Assembly (NCBI RefSeq): GCF_004683885.1
Contig: NZ_CP038440.1
Span: 1,274,001 to 1,338,000, forward strand
DNA length: 64,000 nucleotides
From: Brevundimonas sp. MF30-B
GTDB lineage: Bacteria; Pseudomonadota; Alphaproteobacteria; Caulobacterales; Caulobacteraceae
Reading direction: 5' to 3'
Shown: piece by piece, positions 30,662 through 41,412 of the stretch
Layout: each line of letters starts with the position of its first letter
Position numbering within the stretch: position 1 is the first letter of the stretch
Translations under genes and position numbers: made by a program
Notes under the pieces: generated by a model
Database searches by the model: none
Told to the model about the DNA's origin: nothing
Seen by the model: the letters and a program-made list of their open reading frames with translations, nothing else

Positions 30662-31894
30662 GTGGCGCGCAAACTGACTCTCGACTTCCTCAAGACCGAG
30701 GCCGCATCCGGCATGGTTTTGGCCTTCGCCGCGCTAGCCGCGCTGGTCGTCGCCAATTCGGTGCTGGCCGACGACTATTTCACCTGGCTCAAGAGCTATC
30801 ACGTCGTCCAGTTGGGCCCGATCGTCATCGAGCAGAACATCTCGGACTGGATCAAAGAGGGCCTGATGGCCGTCTTCTTCCTGGTTGTGGGCCTCGAGAT
30901 CAAATACGAAATCCTGCGCGGCGAACTGAGCGATCCGCGCAAGCTGGCCATGCCCGTGATCGCTGCTGCGGGCGGCATGATCGGGCCGGCCGCAGTCTAC
31001 CTTGCGATCTCAGGCCTTTTGGGCGGGCCTGCGGGTGGCTGGCCCATTCCGCTGGCTACCGACATCGCCTTCGCCTTGGCCGTGTTCGCCCTGGCCGGTC
31101 GGGGTCTGCCGCCGTCGCTGCGCATCTTCCTGCTGACCCTGGCCATCGTCGATGACCTGGGGGCCATCGCCCTGATCGCCATCTTGTTCAGCGAGGGCGT
31201 GGCGGTGGGGCCGCTTCTGATCGCGGGCGCCCTTCTGATAGGCGGGGCGGTGCTGGGCCGCATGGGCAAGGTGCCGGCGCCCTTCTGGGTGCTGGGCTTC
31301 GCGGCCGTCTGGTACTTCACCGTGCAGGCGGGCTTGTCGACATCCCTTAGCGCCGTGGCCTTCGCCGCCATCGTTCCGGTCAGGCCGCGCCGCGAGGACG
31401 GGCAGAGCCCGCTCAAGGAGGCGATGCACGACCTGCACCCCTATGTCGCCTTCCTGGTCCTGCCGCTGTTCGCCTTCGCCAAGGCGGGGGTGTCGTTCGC
31501 CGGCCTTTCGCTCGAGGCGGCGTTCGCGCCCCTAGTCGTCGCCATCGCCCTGGGCCTGTTCGTGGGCAAGCAGATCGGCGTGTTCGGCGCCGCCTGGCTG
31601 GCGTCGGCGCTCAAGATCGGCGCGCGGCCGTCAGGCGCGACTTGGCTGCAGGTCTATGGCGTCAGCCTGCTTTGCGGCATCGGCTTCACCATGAGCCTGT
31701 TCATCGGCGTGCTGGCCTTCCCCGGCGCGATCGACTCGCCCGAGCAGGTCGAGGTCAAGCTCGGGGTGCTGGGCGGATCGCTGCTGTCCATCATCACGGC
31801 TGTGATCGTGCTGTCGATGGCGAGTCGCCGCCGCGATCCGATCGACGAAGCGGCGAAAGACCCCAACATCGAGCCGATATCCGGCAAATATTGA
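30662..31894 (+). CDS. nhaA: Na+/H+ antiporter NhaA
   Basis: 410 residues starting at GTG 30662. Twelve membrane segments. The essential aspartate pair D164-D165 in AIVDDLGAIA and D134 in LATDIAFALA are intact. The N-terminal beta-hairpin/TM1 region (SGMVLAFAALAALVVANS) also fits. It exports Na+ or Li+ in exchange for H+ under alkaline or salt stress. No regulator (NhaR) adjacent. The weak start region overlaps no neighbour. Confidence 0.95.
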   Translation: MARKLTLDFLKTEAASGMVLAFAALAALVVANSVLADDYFTWLKSYHVVQLGPIVIEQNISDWIKEGLMAVFFLVVGLEIKYEILRGELSDPRKLAMPVIAAAGGMIGPAAVYLAISGLLGGPAGGWPIPLATDIAFALAVFALAGRGLPPSLRIFLLTLAIVDDLGAIALIAILFSEGVAVGPLLIAGALLIGGAVLGRMGKVPAPFWVLGFAAVWYFTVQAGLSTSLSAVAFAAIVPVRPRREDGQSPLKEAMHDLHPYVAFLVLPLFAFAKAGVSFAGLSLEAAFAPLVVAIALGLFVGKQIGVFGAAWLASALKIGARPSGATWLQVYGVSLLCGIGFTMSLFIGVLAFPGAIDSPEQVEVKLGVLGGSLLSIITAVIVLSMASRRRDPIDEAAKDPNIEPISGKY

Positions 31895-32010
31895 CGCAGC
31901 GTAACGGTTTTTTGTCGCTTTAGGGTCACAGTTTGGCGGATCGGGCGGCGGAAACGCAGCCGTGATCGGGCGACTTCTTGTCGCTGACTCGCGTCTGGAT
32001 TACGCCAAGG

Positions 32011-32039
32011 CTTGAGAATCCCCGCCCTCAAGAGCGGGG
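32011..32039 (+). other. Interlocking inverted repeats in the TonB-receptor leader
   Basis: CTTGAG (32011-32016) pairs with CTCAAG (32027-32032), and CCCCGC (32020-32025) pairs with GCGGGG (32034-32039). The arms alternate, so the two stems cannot both form as simple hairpins: either mutually exclusive hairpins or a pseudoknot with very short loops. Located 70-98 bases before the receptor start. Confidence 0.4.
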
Positions 32040-32108
32040 AACTGGGATCAGGAAACGCCGCGCCGCCGCGACCCTCGCGACGCCGGCTTCAGGAGTCGGG
32101 GACCGCCT

Positions 32109-34760
32109 ATGCGCCGCACCACCATTCTTCGTCACACCGCCTCGGCCGCCGTCGTCGGCGCCGTGGCCTTCGGCTTCGCCGGAGCCGCCTCGGCCCAGTC
32201 GACGCCGCAGGCTTCGCCGACCACCGTCGACGACATCATCGTCACGGCGCAGAAGCGCGAGCAGAACCTTCAGGACGTGCCGATCGTGGTGACGTCGCTG
32301 AATCAGGAAACCCTGAACAACGCCGGCGTGCGCGACATCAAGGATCTCCAGATCCTGACGCCGGGCATGACGGTCACCTCGACCCAGTCGGAATCCTCGA
32401 CGACCGCCCGCATCCGCGGCGTCGGCACCGTGGGCGACAACCCCGGCCTGGAAAGCTCGGTCGGCGTCGTGATCGACGGCGTCTATCGCTCACGCAACGG
32501 CGTCGGCTTCGGCGACCTGGGCGAACTGAGCCGCATCGAAGTGCTGAAGGGGCCGCAGGGCACCCTGTTCGGCAAGAACACCTCGGCCGGCGTGATCAAC
32601 ATCATCACCGAGGCCCCGGCCTTCACGCCCGGCTATACGCTGGAAGCGACGGTCGGCAACTTCGGCGCCTGGGGCGTGGCCGCCTCGGCGACTGGGCCGA
32701 TCACCGACAACCTCGCCTTCCGCCTGTACGGCGCCAAGCGCGAGCGTGACGGCTTCTATGACGTCGACACCGGCGACGGTCCGCGCAGCGAGACCGACGA
32801 CCAGAACCAAGACATGTACACCCTGCGCGGCCAGCTGCTGTGGCTGCCCAGCGACGACGTGTCGATGCGCCTGATCGCCGACTATTCCAAGCGCGACGAA
32901 TACTGCTGCACCGGCGTCCAGATCCGCACGGCGAACACCTATCCCTTCGTCGACGGGCTCTCGAACGGCACCGGACAACGCCCGCCGGTCGCCGGCTTCG
33001 GCCGCCTGCCGTTCTCACGCCAGGCCTTCGCTAACCGCAACACGCACCAGCCGATGGAAGACCGTGGCGTTTCGCTGGAAACGACCATCGATCTGCCGTC
33101 CATGAACGCCACCTTCACGTCGCTGACCTCCTACCGGAATTGGGAAACCAAGATCGGCATGGACATCGACTACACCGGCGCCGATATCCTGTATCGCGAC
33201 GACGATGGCCGGTACGCGTTCCAGACCGACACCATCACGCAGGAATTCCGTCTGGCCGGTCAAACCGATCGTCTGGACTGGCTGGTCGGCCTGTTCGCCA
33301 CGAAGGAAGGCATCCGCCGCGGCGACAGCTACTTCTACGGCGCCGATTACACGCCTTTCCTGTCCTTCCTGCTCAGCGCGCGGTTGAACGCGGCCAACCC
33401 GGCTGTGCCGATCAGCTCCGGCATCATCGGCTGCTTCACCCGCCCGGGTCAGACCTCGGCCGGCCTGCAAGGGTGCCTGGGGACGGGAGGGACGGGCACC
33501 GGACCGTTCGGCCCGGGCGGCGCCTTGGTGACCGTGCCGACCTTCCAGGCCACCGGGCCGGGCTTCGGCGTGGGCCTGGGCGCCCAGGACCTGTACAAGC
33601 AGGACGCGGAATCGCTCGCCCTGTTCACGAACAATACGTTCAAGGTCACGGACGCCTTCGACATCACTCTGGGGCTGCGTCTCACGCATGACGCCAAAGA
33701 GCTTCGCGGCCGTCAGACCAATCAGGGAACCAACGGCGCGGCCTGCGCGGCCGCTATCGGCAACCAGGCTGCCATCGCCGGCGCTGTGGGTGCGGCCAAT
33801 GCGCCGACCATCATCGGCAACTTCTGCCTGCCGTGGTCCAACGTTCAGTACGCCGATCGCCGTATCACCGAGAGCAACGACGAAACGAACCTGAGCGGCA
33901 CGATCAAGGGTTCGTACCGGTTCAACGACTCGGTCATGGCCTATGCCTCTTACGCGCGCGGCTACAAGGGCTTCGGCTACAACCTTGACCGTGTTCAGAA
34001 CGGCATCACGCCGGTTTCGTCGGTGTTCTTCCCGGCCGAGACCGCCGACAGCTATGAAGTCGGTCTGAAAACCACCCTGTTCAACCGCACCGTCCTGTTG
34101 AACGCCACCTACTTCGACCAGACCTTCAACGACTTCCAGCTCAACACCTTCCTCGGCACCGCCTTCGTCGTGGAATCGATCCCTGAGCTGCGCTCCAAGG
34201 GCGTCGACGCCGATTTCCTGTGGTTTACGCCTATCGAGGGCCTGAGCTTCGGCGGCGGCGTGACCTACACCGACAGCAAGTACGGCGACTTCACCGCCGC
34301 CGACCTAGCCGTTCCGGGCAACTTCCCCGGTCTGTCGCTGCTGCCGGGCAACCGCGCGTCGTTTGCGCCGGAATGGTCGGCCACCGGCCAAGTGAACTTC
34401 AATCGGTCGATCGGGGCTGGTCTGCGCGCCGGCTTCAGCCTGTCGGCCAAGTATTCGAGCGAATACAACACCGGCTCTGACCTGCTGCCCTGGAAGATGC
34501 AGGACTCGATGACCCTGGTGAACGGCCGCATCTCCATCGGTTCGGAGAACGAGCGTTGGGTGGTCGACATCTGGGGCCAGAACATCACCGACGAAGAGTA
34601 TGTGCAGGTCGCCTACAACGCCCCGCTGCAAGGCACGGCGTTCCAAACGACCGTCCAGCCGAACGGCACCTTCTACAACCCGGCGCTGGATACCCAGACC
34701 TACAACGCCTACCTGGGCCAGCCCCGGACCTACGGCGTGACGCTGCGCCTGCGCTACTGA
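32109..34760 (+). CDS. TonB-dependent outer-membrane receptor
   Basis: 883 residues. A signal peptide ends at ASAQS. A TonB-box-like DDIIVTAQKREQNLQDVP follows, then a plug domain with RIRGVGTVGDNPGLESSVGVVIDGVY and VLKGPQGTLFGKNTSAGVINI. The barrel runs to a C-terminal YGVTLRLRY. The REQNLQDVP-type opening is typical of the large receptor group of Caulobacterales and sphingomonads that take up carbohydrates or other organics. No siderophore or transport genes nearby identify the ligand. It is followed by a strong terminator. Confidence 0.93.
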   Translation: MRRTTILRHTASAAVVGAVAFGFAGAASAQSTPQASPTTVDDIIVTAQKREQNLQDVPIVVTSLNQETLNNAGVRDIKDLQILTPGMTVTSTQSESSTTARIRGVGTVGDNPGLESSVGVVIDGVYRSRNGVGFGDLGELSRIEVLKGPQGTLFGKNTSAGVINIITEAPAFTPGYTLEATVGNFGAWGVAASATGPITDNLAFRLYGAKRERDGFYDVDTGDGPRSETDDQNQDMYTLRGQLLWLPSDDVSMRLIADYSKRDEYCCTGVQIRTANTYPFVDGLSNGTGQRPPVAGFGRLPFSRQAFANRNTHQPMEDRGVSLETTIDLPSMNATFTSLTSYRNWETKIGMDIDYTGADILYRDDDGRYAFQTDTITQEFRLAGQTDRLDWLVGLFATKEGIRRGDSYFYGADYTPFLSFLLSARLNAANPAVPISSGIIGCFTRPGQTSAGLQGCLGTGGTGTGPFGPGGALVTVPTFQATGPGFGVGLGAQDLYKQDAESLALFTNNTFKVTDAFDITLGLRLTHDAKELRGRQTNQGTNGAACAAAIGNQAAIAGAVGAANAPTIIGNFCLPWSNVQYADRRITESNDETNLSGTIKGSYRFNDSVMAYASYARGYKGFGYNLDRVQNGITPVSSVFFPAETADSYEVGLKTTLFNRTVLLNATYFDQTFNDFQLNTFLGTAFVVESIPELRSKGVDADFLWFTPIEGLSFGGGVTYTDSKYGDFTAADLAVPGNFPGLSLLPGNRASFAPEWSATGQVNFNRSIGAGLRAGFSLSAKYSSEYNTGSDLLPWKMQDSMTLVNGRISIGSENERWVVDIWGQNITDEEYVQVAYNAPLQGTAFQTTVQPNGTFYNPALDTQTYNAYLGQPRTYGVTLRLRY

Positions 34761-34784
34761 TCGCAGGCTTCAGTCAAAACGGAG

Positions 34785-34816
34785 AACCGGCCGGGGGCGA
34801 CCCCGGCCGGTTTTCT
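34785..34816 (+). terminator. Rho-independent terminator of the TonB-receptor gene
   Basis: AACCGGCCGGGG (34785-34796) and CCCCGGCCGGTT (34801-34812) form a perfect 12-base stem with loop GCGA, followed by TTTTCTTTT. Confidence 0.9.
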
Positions 34817-34951
34817 TTTGCGCGATGGGGTGGAGGCTGGCGGGCGAGGCGTTTCAGCGGGATCTAGCGGCGTCTCGGGCCGCGCCTCGGGAGCGCGTTG
34901 CGACCCTTCCCGCCCGTCCCGGAGCCAAGGTGATCGCCTTGCATAGGCCCC

Positions 34952-34979
34952 GCCGCCCTCCAGACTACTGGAAGGCGGC
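34952..34979 (-). terminator. Hairpin after the RND operon
   Basis: GCCGCCCTCCAG (34952-34963) and CTGGAAGGCGGC (34968-34979) pair at 11 of 12 positions around ACTA, ten bases beyond the RND stop on the minus strand. No T tract, so termination is probable but not certain. Confidence 0.55.
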
Positions 34980-34988
34980 GAAGGCGGG

Positions 34989-37900
34989 TTATTCCGCCGG
35001 TCGGCCGTCCGCAGCCTCGTCTTCATGGCCGCGCTGGGCGTGGAAGAGGCGGGCAAGGACCCTCTCAAGCCGGCTCTTGACGCCGTCGATCAGGCTGAAG
35101 ACCACCGGAATGAACAGCAGCGACAGGGCGGTCGAGGTGATCAGGCCGCCGATCACGGCGATGGCCATGGGGCTGCGGAATTCGGTGCCGGGGAAGAAGG
35201 CCAGGGCGATGGGGAACATGCCCAGACCCATGGCCATGGTGGTCATGATGATCGGCCGCGCGCGCTTGTGGGCGGCGTCGATCATGGCCTCGTGCCGGTT
35301 CATGCCCTTCTCCATGGCCATGATGGCGTAATCGACCAGCAGGATGGAGTTCTTCGCCGCGATGCCGGTCAGCATGATGATGCCGATCAGCGCCGGCATG
35401 GACATCGACTTGCCCGTCAACAGCAGCGCCAGGAAGGCGCCGCCGAACGACACCGGAAGCGCCGCCAGGATGGTGATGGGGTGGAAGAAGCTTTTGAACA
35501 GCAGGACCAGCACCACATACATCAGCAGAATGCCGGTGATGATGGCGAAGGCGAAGCCCTGGCCCAGCTCCTGGAAGCTCTCGGCGTCGCCCGAGGGCTG
35601 TTGAGACACGCCGGCGGGGAGCGCCTGCATCGAGGGCAGGGCGTTGATGTCCTGAGTCGCCTGACCGATCGTCGTGCCGACCAGTTCTGCGGTGATGTTG
35701 GCCACGCGCAGCCGGTTGCGGCGCTCGATCTGGTTGGGGCCCGCGCCGAAATCGATGTCGGCCACGGCGTTCAGCGGCACCACGGCGCCCGAGGCGGTCG
35801 GCACCTTCAGGTTCTCGATGATCGACAGGTCGGCGCGGGCGTCTTCACGCAGCATGACGCGGATGGGGACCTGGCGGTCGCCCAGGTTGAACTTGGGCAG
35901 CAGCTGATCGGCGTCGCCCAGGGTGGCGACGCGGGCGACCTGACTGATGTCCTGCGCCGACACACCCTGCAGCGCGGCTACATCGGCCTTGGGCGTGATG
36001 ACGATCTCAGGCCGCACCAAGGACGAAGAGGAGATCACGTTGGCCAGGCCGGGCATGGCGCGCATCTCGCGCTCGACGCGAGCGGCGGCGGGCTCCAGCG
36101 CCTCGGGGTCGTCGCCGACCAGGGCGATGGTCAGCAGGCCGGAGCCGCCGCCCTGCACGCCGAACTGGATGCGCGCGCCCGGAATGTCCGACAGGGCCTG
36201 GCCCATCTCCCGCTCGAATTCCTGCTGACTCAGGGCGCGTCCGCCAGGGTGCAGCAGATTGCCCTTCTGGGTGAGGTTAACGGTCAGATTGGCCTTGCGG
36301 ACCTCGCCGGATCCGCCGCCACCCGGCCCGAAGCTGACGGTCGCCGAGCCGACGGAGGTGTAGACCGAGCGCACCTCGTCGCGCGCCAGCAGGCGGGTGG
36401 TGATCTCCTGCACGACCTCGTCGGTCTCGGCCAGGGTCGCGCCGGGGGGCAGCTGCACCGTCATCGACGAGCGCGCCTGGTCCTCGACCGGGATGAAATC
36501 GCCGGGCAGACGGGTCGCCAGGAAGAGGGAGAGGACGAAGAACAGGGTGCCGAGGCCCAGCACGATCCAGCGGTGGTCGAGGGCCCACCGGACGCTCCGC
36601 AGGTAGCGGGCCATCCAGAATGGGTCGCCGTGCTCCTTGCCCTGCTCGCGCTTGAGCAGATAGGCGCCCATGAGCGGCGTCAGGGTGCGCGCGACCAGCA
36701 GCGAGAACAGCACGCTCGTGCAGCTGGCGATGGCGAAGGTGCGGAAGAACTGACCCACGATGCCGGGCATGAAGCCGGTCGGGGCGAAGACGGCGATCAG
36801 GGTCGCGGTCGTGGCCATGACGGCGAGGCCGATCTCGTCGGCGGCTTCGATGGCCGCGGGGTAGGGCGCCTTGCCCTCGCGGATGTGCCGGACAATGTTC
36901 TCGATCTCGACGATGGCGTCGTCGACTAGGATGCCGATCGTCAGAGACAGGGCCAGCAGGGACACCACGTTCAGCGACTGACCAGTGATGTCCATGATCC
37001 AGAAGGTCGGTATCAGGCTGAGCGGCATGGCCAGGGCGGCGATCAGGGTCGCGCGCCAGTCCCGCAGGAACAGGAAGACCACGGCCACGGCCAGAAGGGC
37101 GCCCAGCACCAGGGCCTCGACCGAGGCGTGGAAGTTGTTGACGACGTCGACGGTGGTGTTGGCCACTTCCTGGATGGTGACGTCCGGCAGTTCCTCATCC
37201 AGCGCCTCCAGCGACGCCTTGGTCGCATTGTAGACGTCGACCTCGGACGAGCCGATGGCGCGCGAAATGCCGAAGCCGACGACCTCCTGGCCATTCAGGC
37301 GGGCGCGGCCGCGCGGTTCGGACCATTCGTCGGTGATCTCGCCCAGGTCGCCCAGACGCACGGTGCGGCCGGCGACCGGAATCAGGGTCTCGCGCAGCTG
37401 CTCGACGGACTGGGCCGAGCCCACGGTCCGGATGGCCTGTTCCTGAGCGCCGATCTCGCCGCGGCCGCCGGGCAGATTGATGTTGGACGCGCGCAGCTGG
37501 TTCGACACCTGGGCTGCGGTGACGCCGAATGCCTCCAGGCGGGCGGGGTCCAGCTTGATGCGGATTTCGCGGCTGACGCCGCCGTCGCGACTGACCTGGC
37601 TGACGCCTGACACCGACAACAGCCGCTTGGCCAGGGTGTTGTCGACGAACCAGCTGAGTTCCTCGGGGCTCATGCCCGGGGCGCGCACGACGTAGTTGGC
37701 GAAGGGGACCGAAGTGAATTCGATGCGCTGAACGATTGGCTCCTGAACATCGGCCGGGAGGGTCTGACGCACCCCGGCGACGGCGTTTCGCACGTCGTTG
37801 GTCGCTTTTTCGAGATCCACGCCCAGGCGGAACTCGATCGAGGTGGTCGAGACGCCCTCATTGACGACAGAGGTGATGTTTCGCACCTGCCCCAGCCCGG

Positions 37901-38123
37901 CGACCGAATCCTCGATCAAACGCGTGACCTGGGTCTCCATTTCGGTAGGCGCTGCGCCCGCCTGGGCCACGGTGACCGCGACGACGGGCAGGTCCACGTC
38001 CGGGAACTGGTTGGTGCGCAGGTTGAAATAGCTGCCCACCCCCGCGATCGTCAGGACGATGAACAGCAGGACGATCGGTATCGGATTCCGGATCGACCAG
38101 GACGAGATGTTGTTGAAGTTCAT
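34989..38123 (-). CDS. RND-family efflux permease (HAE1/AcrB type)
   Basis: 1044 residues, normal for a hydrophobe/amphiphile efflux pump. N-terminal SWSIRNPIPIVLLFIVLTIAGVGSYFNL starts TM1. TM4 carries the proton-relay aspartates in GILVDDAIVEIENIVRHIREGK (the DD pair). Large periplasmic loops follow (AQAGAAPTEMETQVT and GPNQIERRNRLRV). It uses proton influx to expel drugs or other toxic molecules through an outer-membrane channel that is not encoded here. It overlaps the adaptor stop by 4 bases. Confidence 0.95.
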   Translation of the reverse strand: MNFNNISSWSIRNPIPIVLLFIVLTIAGVGSYFNLRTNQFPDVDLPVVAVTVAQAGAAPTEMETQVTRLIEDSVAGLGQVRNITSVVNEGVSTTSIEFRLGVDLEKATNDVRNAVAGVRQTLPADVQEPIVQRIEFTSVPFANYVVRAPGMSPEELSWFVDNTLAKRLLSVSGVSQVSRDGGVSREIRIKLDPARLEAFGVTAAQVSNQLRASNINLPGGRGEIGAQEQAIRTVGSAQSVEQLRETLIPVAGRTVRLGDLGEITDEWSEPRGRARLNGQEVVGFGISRAIGSSEVDVYNATKASLEALDEELPDVTIQEVANTTVDVVNNFHASVEALVLGALLAVAVVFLFLRDWRATLIAALAMPLSLIPTFWIMDITGQSLNVVSLLALSLTIGILVDDAIVEIENIVRHIREGKAPYPAAIEAADEIGLAVMATTATLIAVFAPTGFMPGIVGQFFRTFAIASCTSVLFSLLVARTLTPLMGAYLLKREQGKEHGDPFWMARYLRSVRWALDHRWIVLGLGTLFFVLSLFLATRLPGDFIPVEDQARSSMTVQLPPGATLAETDEVVQEITTRLLARDEVRSVYTSVGSATVSFGPGGGGSGEVRKANLTVNLTQKGNLLHPGGRALSQQEFEREMGQALSDIPGARIQFGVQGGGSGLLTIALVGDDPEALEPAAARVEREMRAMPGLANVISSSSLVRPEIVITPKADVAALQGVSAQDISQVARVATLGDADQLLPKFNLGDRQVPIRVMLREDARADLSIIENLKVPTASGAVVPLNAVADIDFGAGPNQIERRNRLRVANITAELVGTTIGQATQDINALPSMQALPAGVSQQPSGDAESFQELGQGFAFAIITGILLMYVVLVLLFKSFFHPITILAALPVSFGGAFLALLLTGKSMSMPALIGIIMLTGIAAKNSILLVDYAIMAMEKGMNRHEAMIDAAHKRARPIIMTTMAMGLGMFPIALAFFPGTEFRSPMAIAVIGGLITSTALSLLFIPVVFSLIDGVKSRLERVLARLFHAQRGHEDEAADGRPAE

Positions 38124-39256
38124 CGCGCGGCGGCCCCAGGCGTCGCCGGCGCTGCGGCCGTGCGGGCAGGGGTCTCGATGCGCACGACATCGCCGTCGCC
38201 CAGGAAGCCGGCGCCGCGCACGACGACGCGCTGGCCGGCCTGGACGCCTGCGGTCAGGGCGACCTGGCCCTGCTGGCGAACGCCGGTGGTCACAGGCATG
38301 AAACGCGCGACATTCTCGGCGCCGATGACATAGACGCCGGGTTTGCCCTCGCGGAACACCACGGCCTCGATCGGCACCACCAGCGCGGTCTGGGTTCCGG
38401 CGTCAATGCTGGCGCGGGCGAACATGCCGGGCCGCAGAGCGCCCGGCGCTGTGAGCGAGATGCGCGCCACGCCCAAGCGGGTCTGGGGGTCCACCTCGGA
38501 GGTGACGATGCGGACGCGGCCCTGGACCTCGCCGGCCTGGTCGGAGAAGACGGTGGCGGCCATGCCGGCGCGGACCAGCGGCAGTTCGACCTCGGGCACC
38601 TGAGCGTCGAGCTCCAGTCGGCCGTCGCGAACGATCCGGAACAGTTCGGCGCCGGGCTGGATGATCTGGCCGCGCGTCACGCTGCGTCGGATGACCAGGC
38701 CGCCGACCGGCGCGCGGATGGTGGCCTGCGACAGGCGGGTGCGGGTTTCGGAGAGGGCCGCGCGGGCGGCCGCCAGATTGGCCTGGGACGAGCGCTGGTT
38801 GGCCAGGGCGGTGTCCAATGCCGCCTGGGACAGGAAGCCGCGCTCCTTGAGCTCCTGCGCGCGGGCGAGGGCTGCGTCATCGCGTGAGGCGTTAGCCTCG
38901 GCGGTCTGGACCTGGGCCTGCTGCTGGGCCAACTGGGCGCGCAGCAGGGCGTCGTTCATCTGAACCAGGGGCTGGCCCTGGCGGACATAGCTGCCTTCAT
39001 CGGCCAGGACAGCGGTGGCCGTCAGGCCGCCGGTTTCGGCGCCGACCGGGACTTCTTCCCAGGCCGAGACGCTGCCGGACGCGGCAATGACGCGCGGCAA
39101 CTGGGCTTCGGCAACCGTGACGGCCGTGACGGGCGCTGCGGCGCCGGCCTGGGCCTTTTCGGCCTGGACCTCGGCGCGGTCTCCCGCGCTGCAGGCCGCA
39201 AGGATCAGGATCAGCCCGGCGGTGACCGAGGCTGAGGCACGCTTTCTAACCGTCAC
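38120..39256 (-). CDS. RND periplasmic adaptor (membrane fusion lipoprotein)
   Basis: 378 residues. Lipobox ILAAC (C22). The layout is a biotinyl-lipoyl-like half ([35 protein letters not shown]), a helical hairpin ([39 protein letters not shown]), the second lipoyl half ([23 protein letters not shown]) and beta-barrel domains. It is first in the operon with the permease. No TetR-type repressor adjacent. Confidence 0.93.
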   Translation of the reverse strand: MTVRKRASASVTAGLILILAACSAGDRAEVQAEKAQAGAAAPVTAVTVAEAQLPRVIAASGSVSAWEEVPVGAETGGLTATAVLADEGSYVRQGQPLVQMNDALLRAQLAQQQAQVQTAEANASRDDAALARAQELKERGFLSQAALDTALANQRSSQANLAAARAALSETRTRLSQATIRAPVGGLVIRRSVTRGQIIQPGAELFRIVRDGRLELDAQVPEVELPLVRAGMAATVFSDQAGEVQGRVRIVTSEVDPQTRLGVARISLTAPGALRPGMFARASIDAGTQTALVVPIEAVVFREGKPGVYVIGAENVARFMPVTTGVRQQGQVALTAGVQAGQRVVVRGAGFLGDGDVVRIETPARTAAAPATPGAAAR

Positions 39257-39410
39257 GGACTATCCCCTGTCGCGATATCGATCAGTCCGCCTCATACGCC
39301 TTTCCTGTCGCCGTCTCAAACGACGCTTCGCGCATGACGGCGATGTAATGCGACGCCCCGATCGGCCCGCCGCCATTGGCGTTCAGCGGACGTCATGCTA
39401 CCCGCCGCCC

Positions 39411-41219
<1,809 letters not shown>

Positions 41220-41373
41220 TCAAGCCCTTTCCTCCGGTCGGAAAGAGCGCGGAAGAACTGCAGCCAGAAGCCCCCTTGGCGCTCGACCCGCCGGCTCAGG
41301 CTCGCCCGGACGTCAGCGTGTCGGCGAGGCGCCGCGCGGCGGCGCCTAATCTGGTGTGATGTCCTGCCTCGCG

Positions 41374-41400
41374 AGGCGGCCTGGCGCGACCGGGCCGCCT
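41374..41400. terminator. Hairpin between convergent lepA and S9 peptidase genes
   Basis: AGGCGGCC (41374-41381) and GGCCGCCT (41393-41400) form an 8-base perfect stem in the gap between two convergent genes, 12 bases beyond the peptidase stop. No T tract. Confidence 0.45.
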
Positions 41401-41412
41401 GCGCTGCCGGGC

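Noticed and set aside
35025..36929. 634-residue plus-strand frame over the RND permease
   Set aside because: Antisense shadow with His/Gln-rich composition; the permease is unmistakable.
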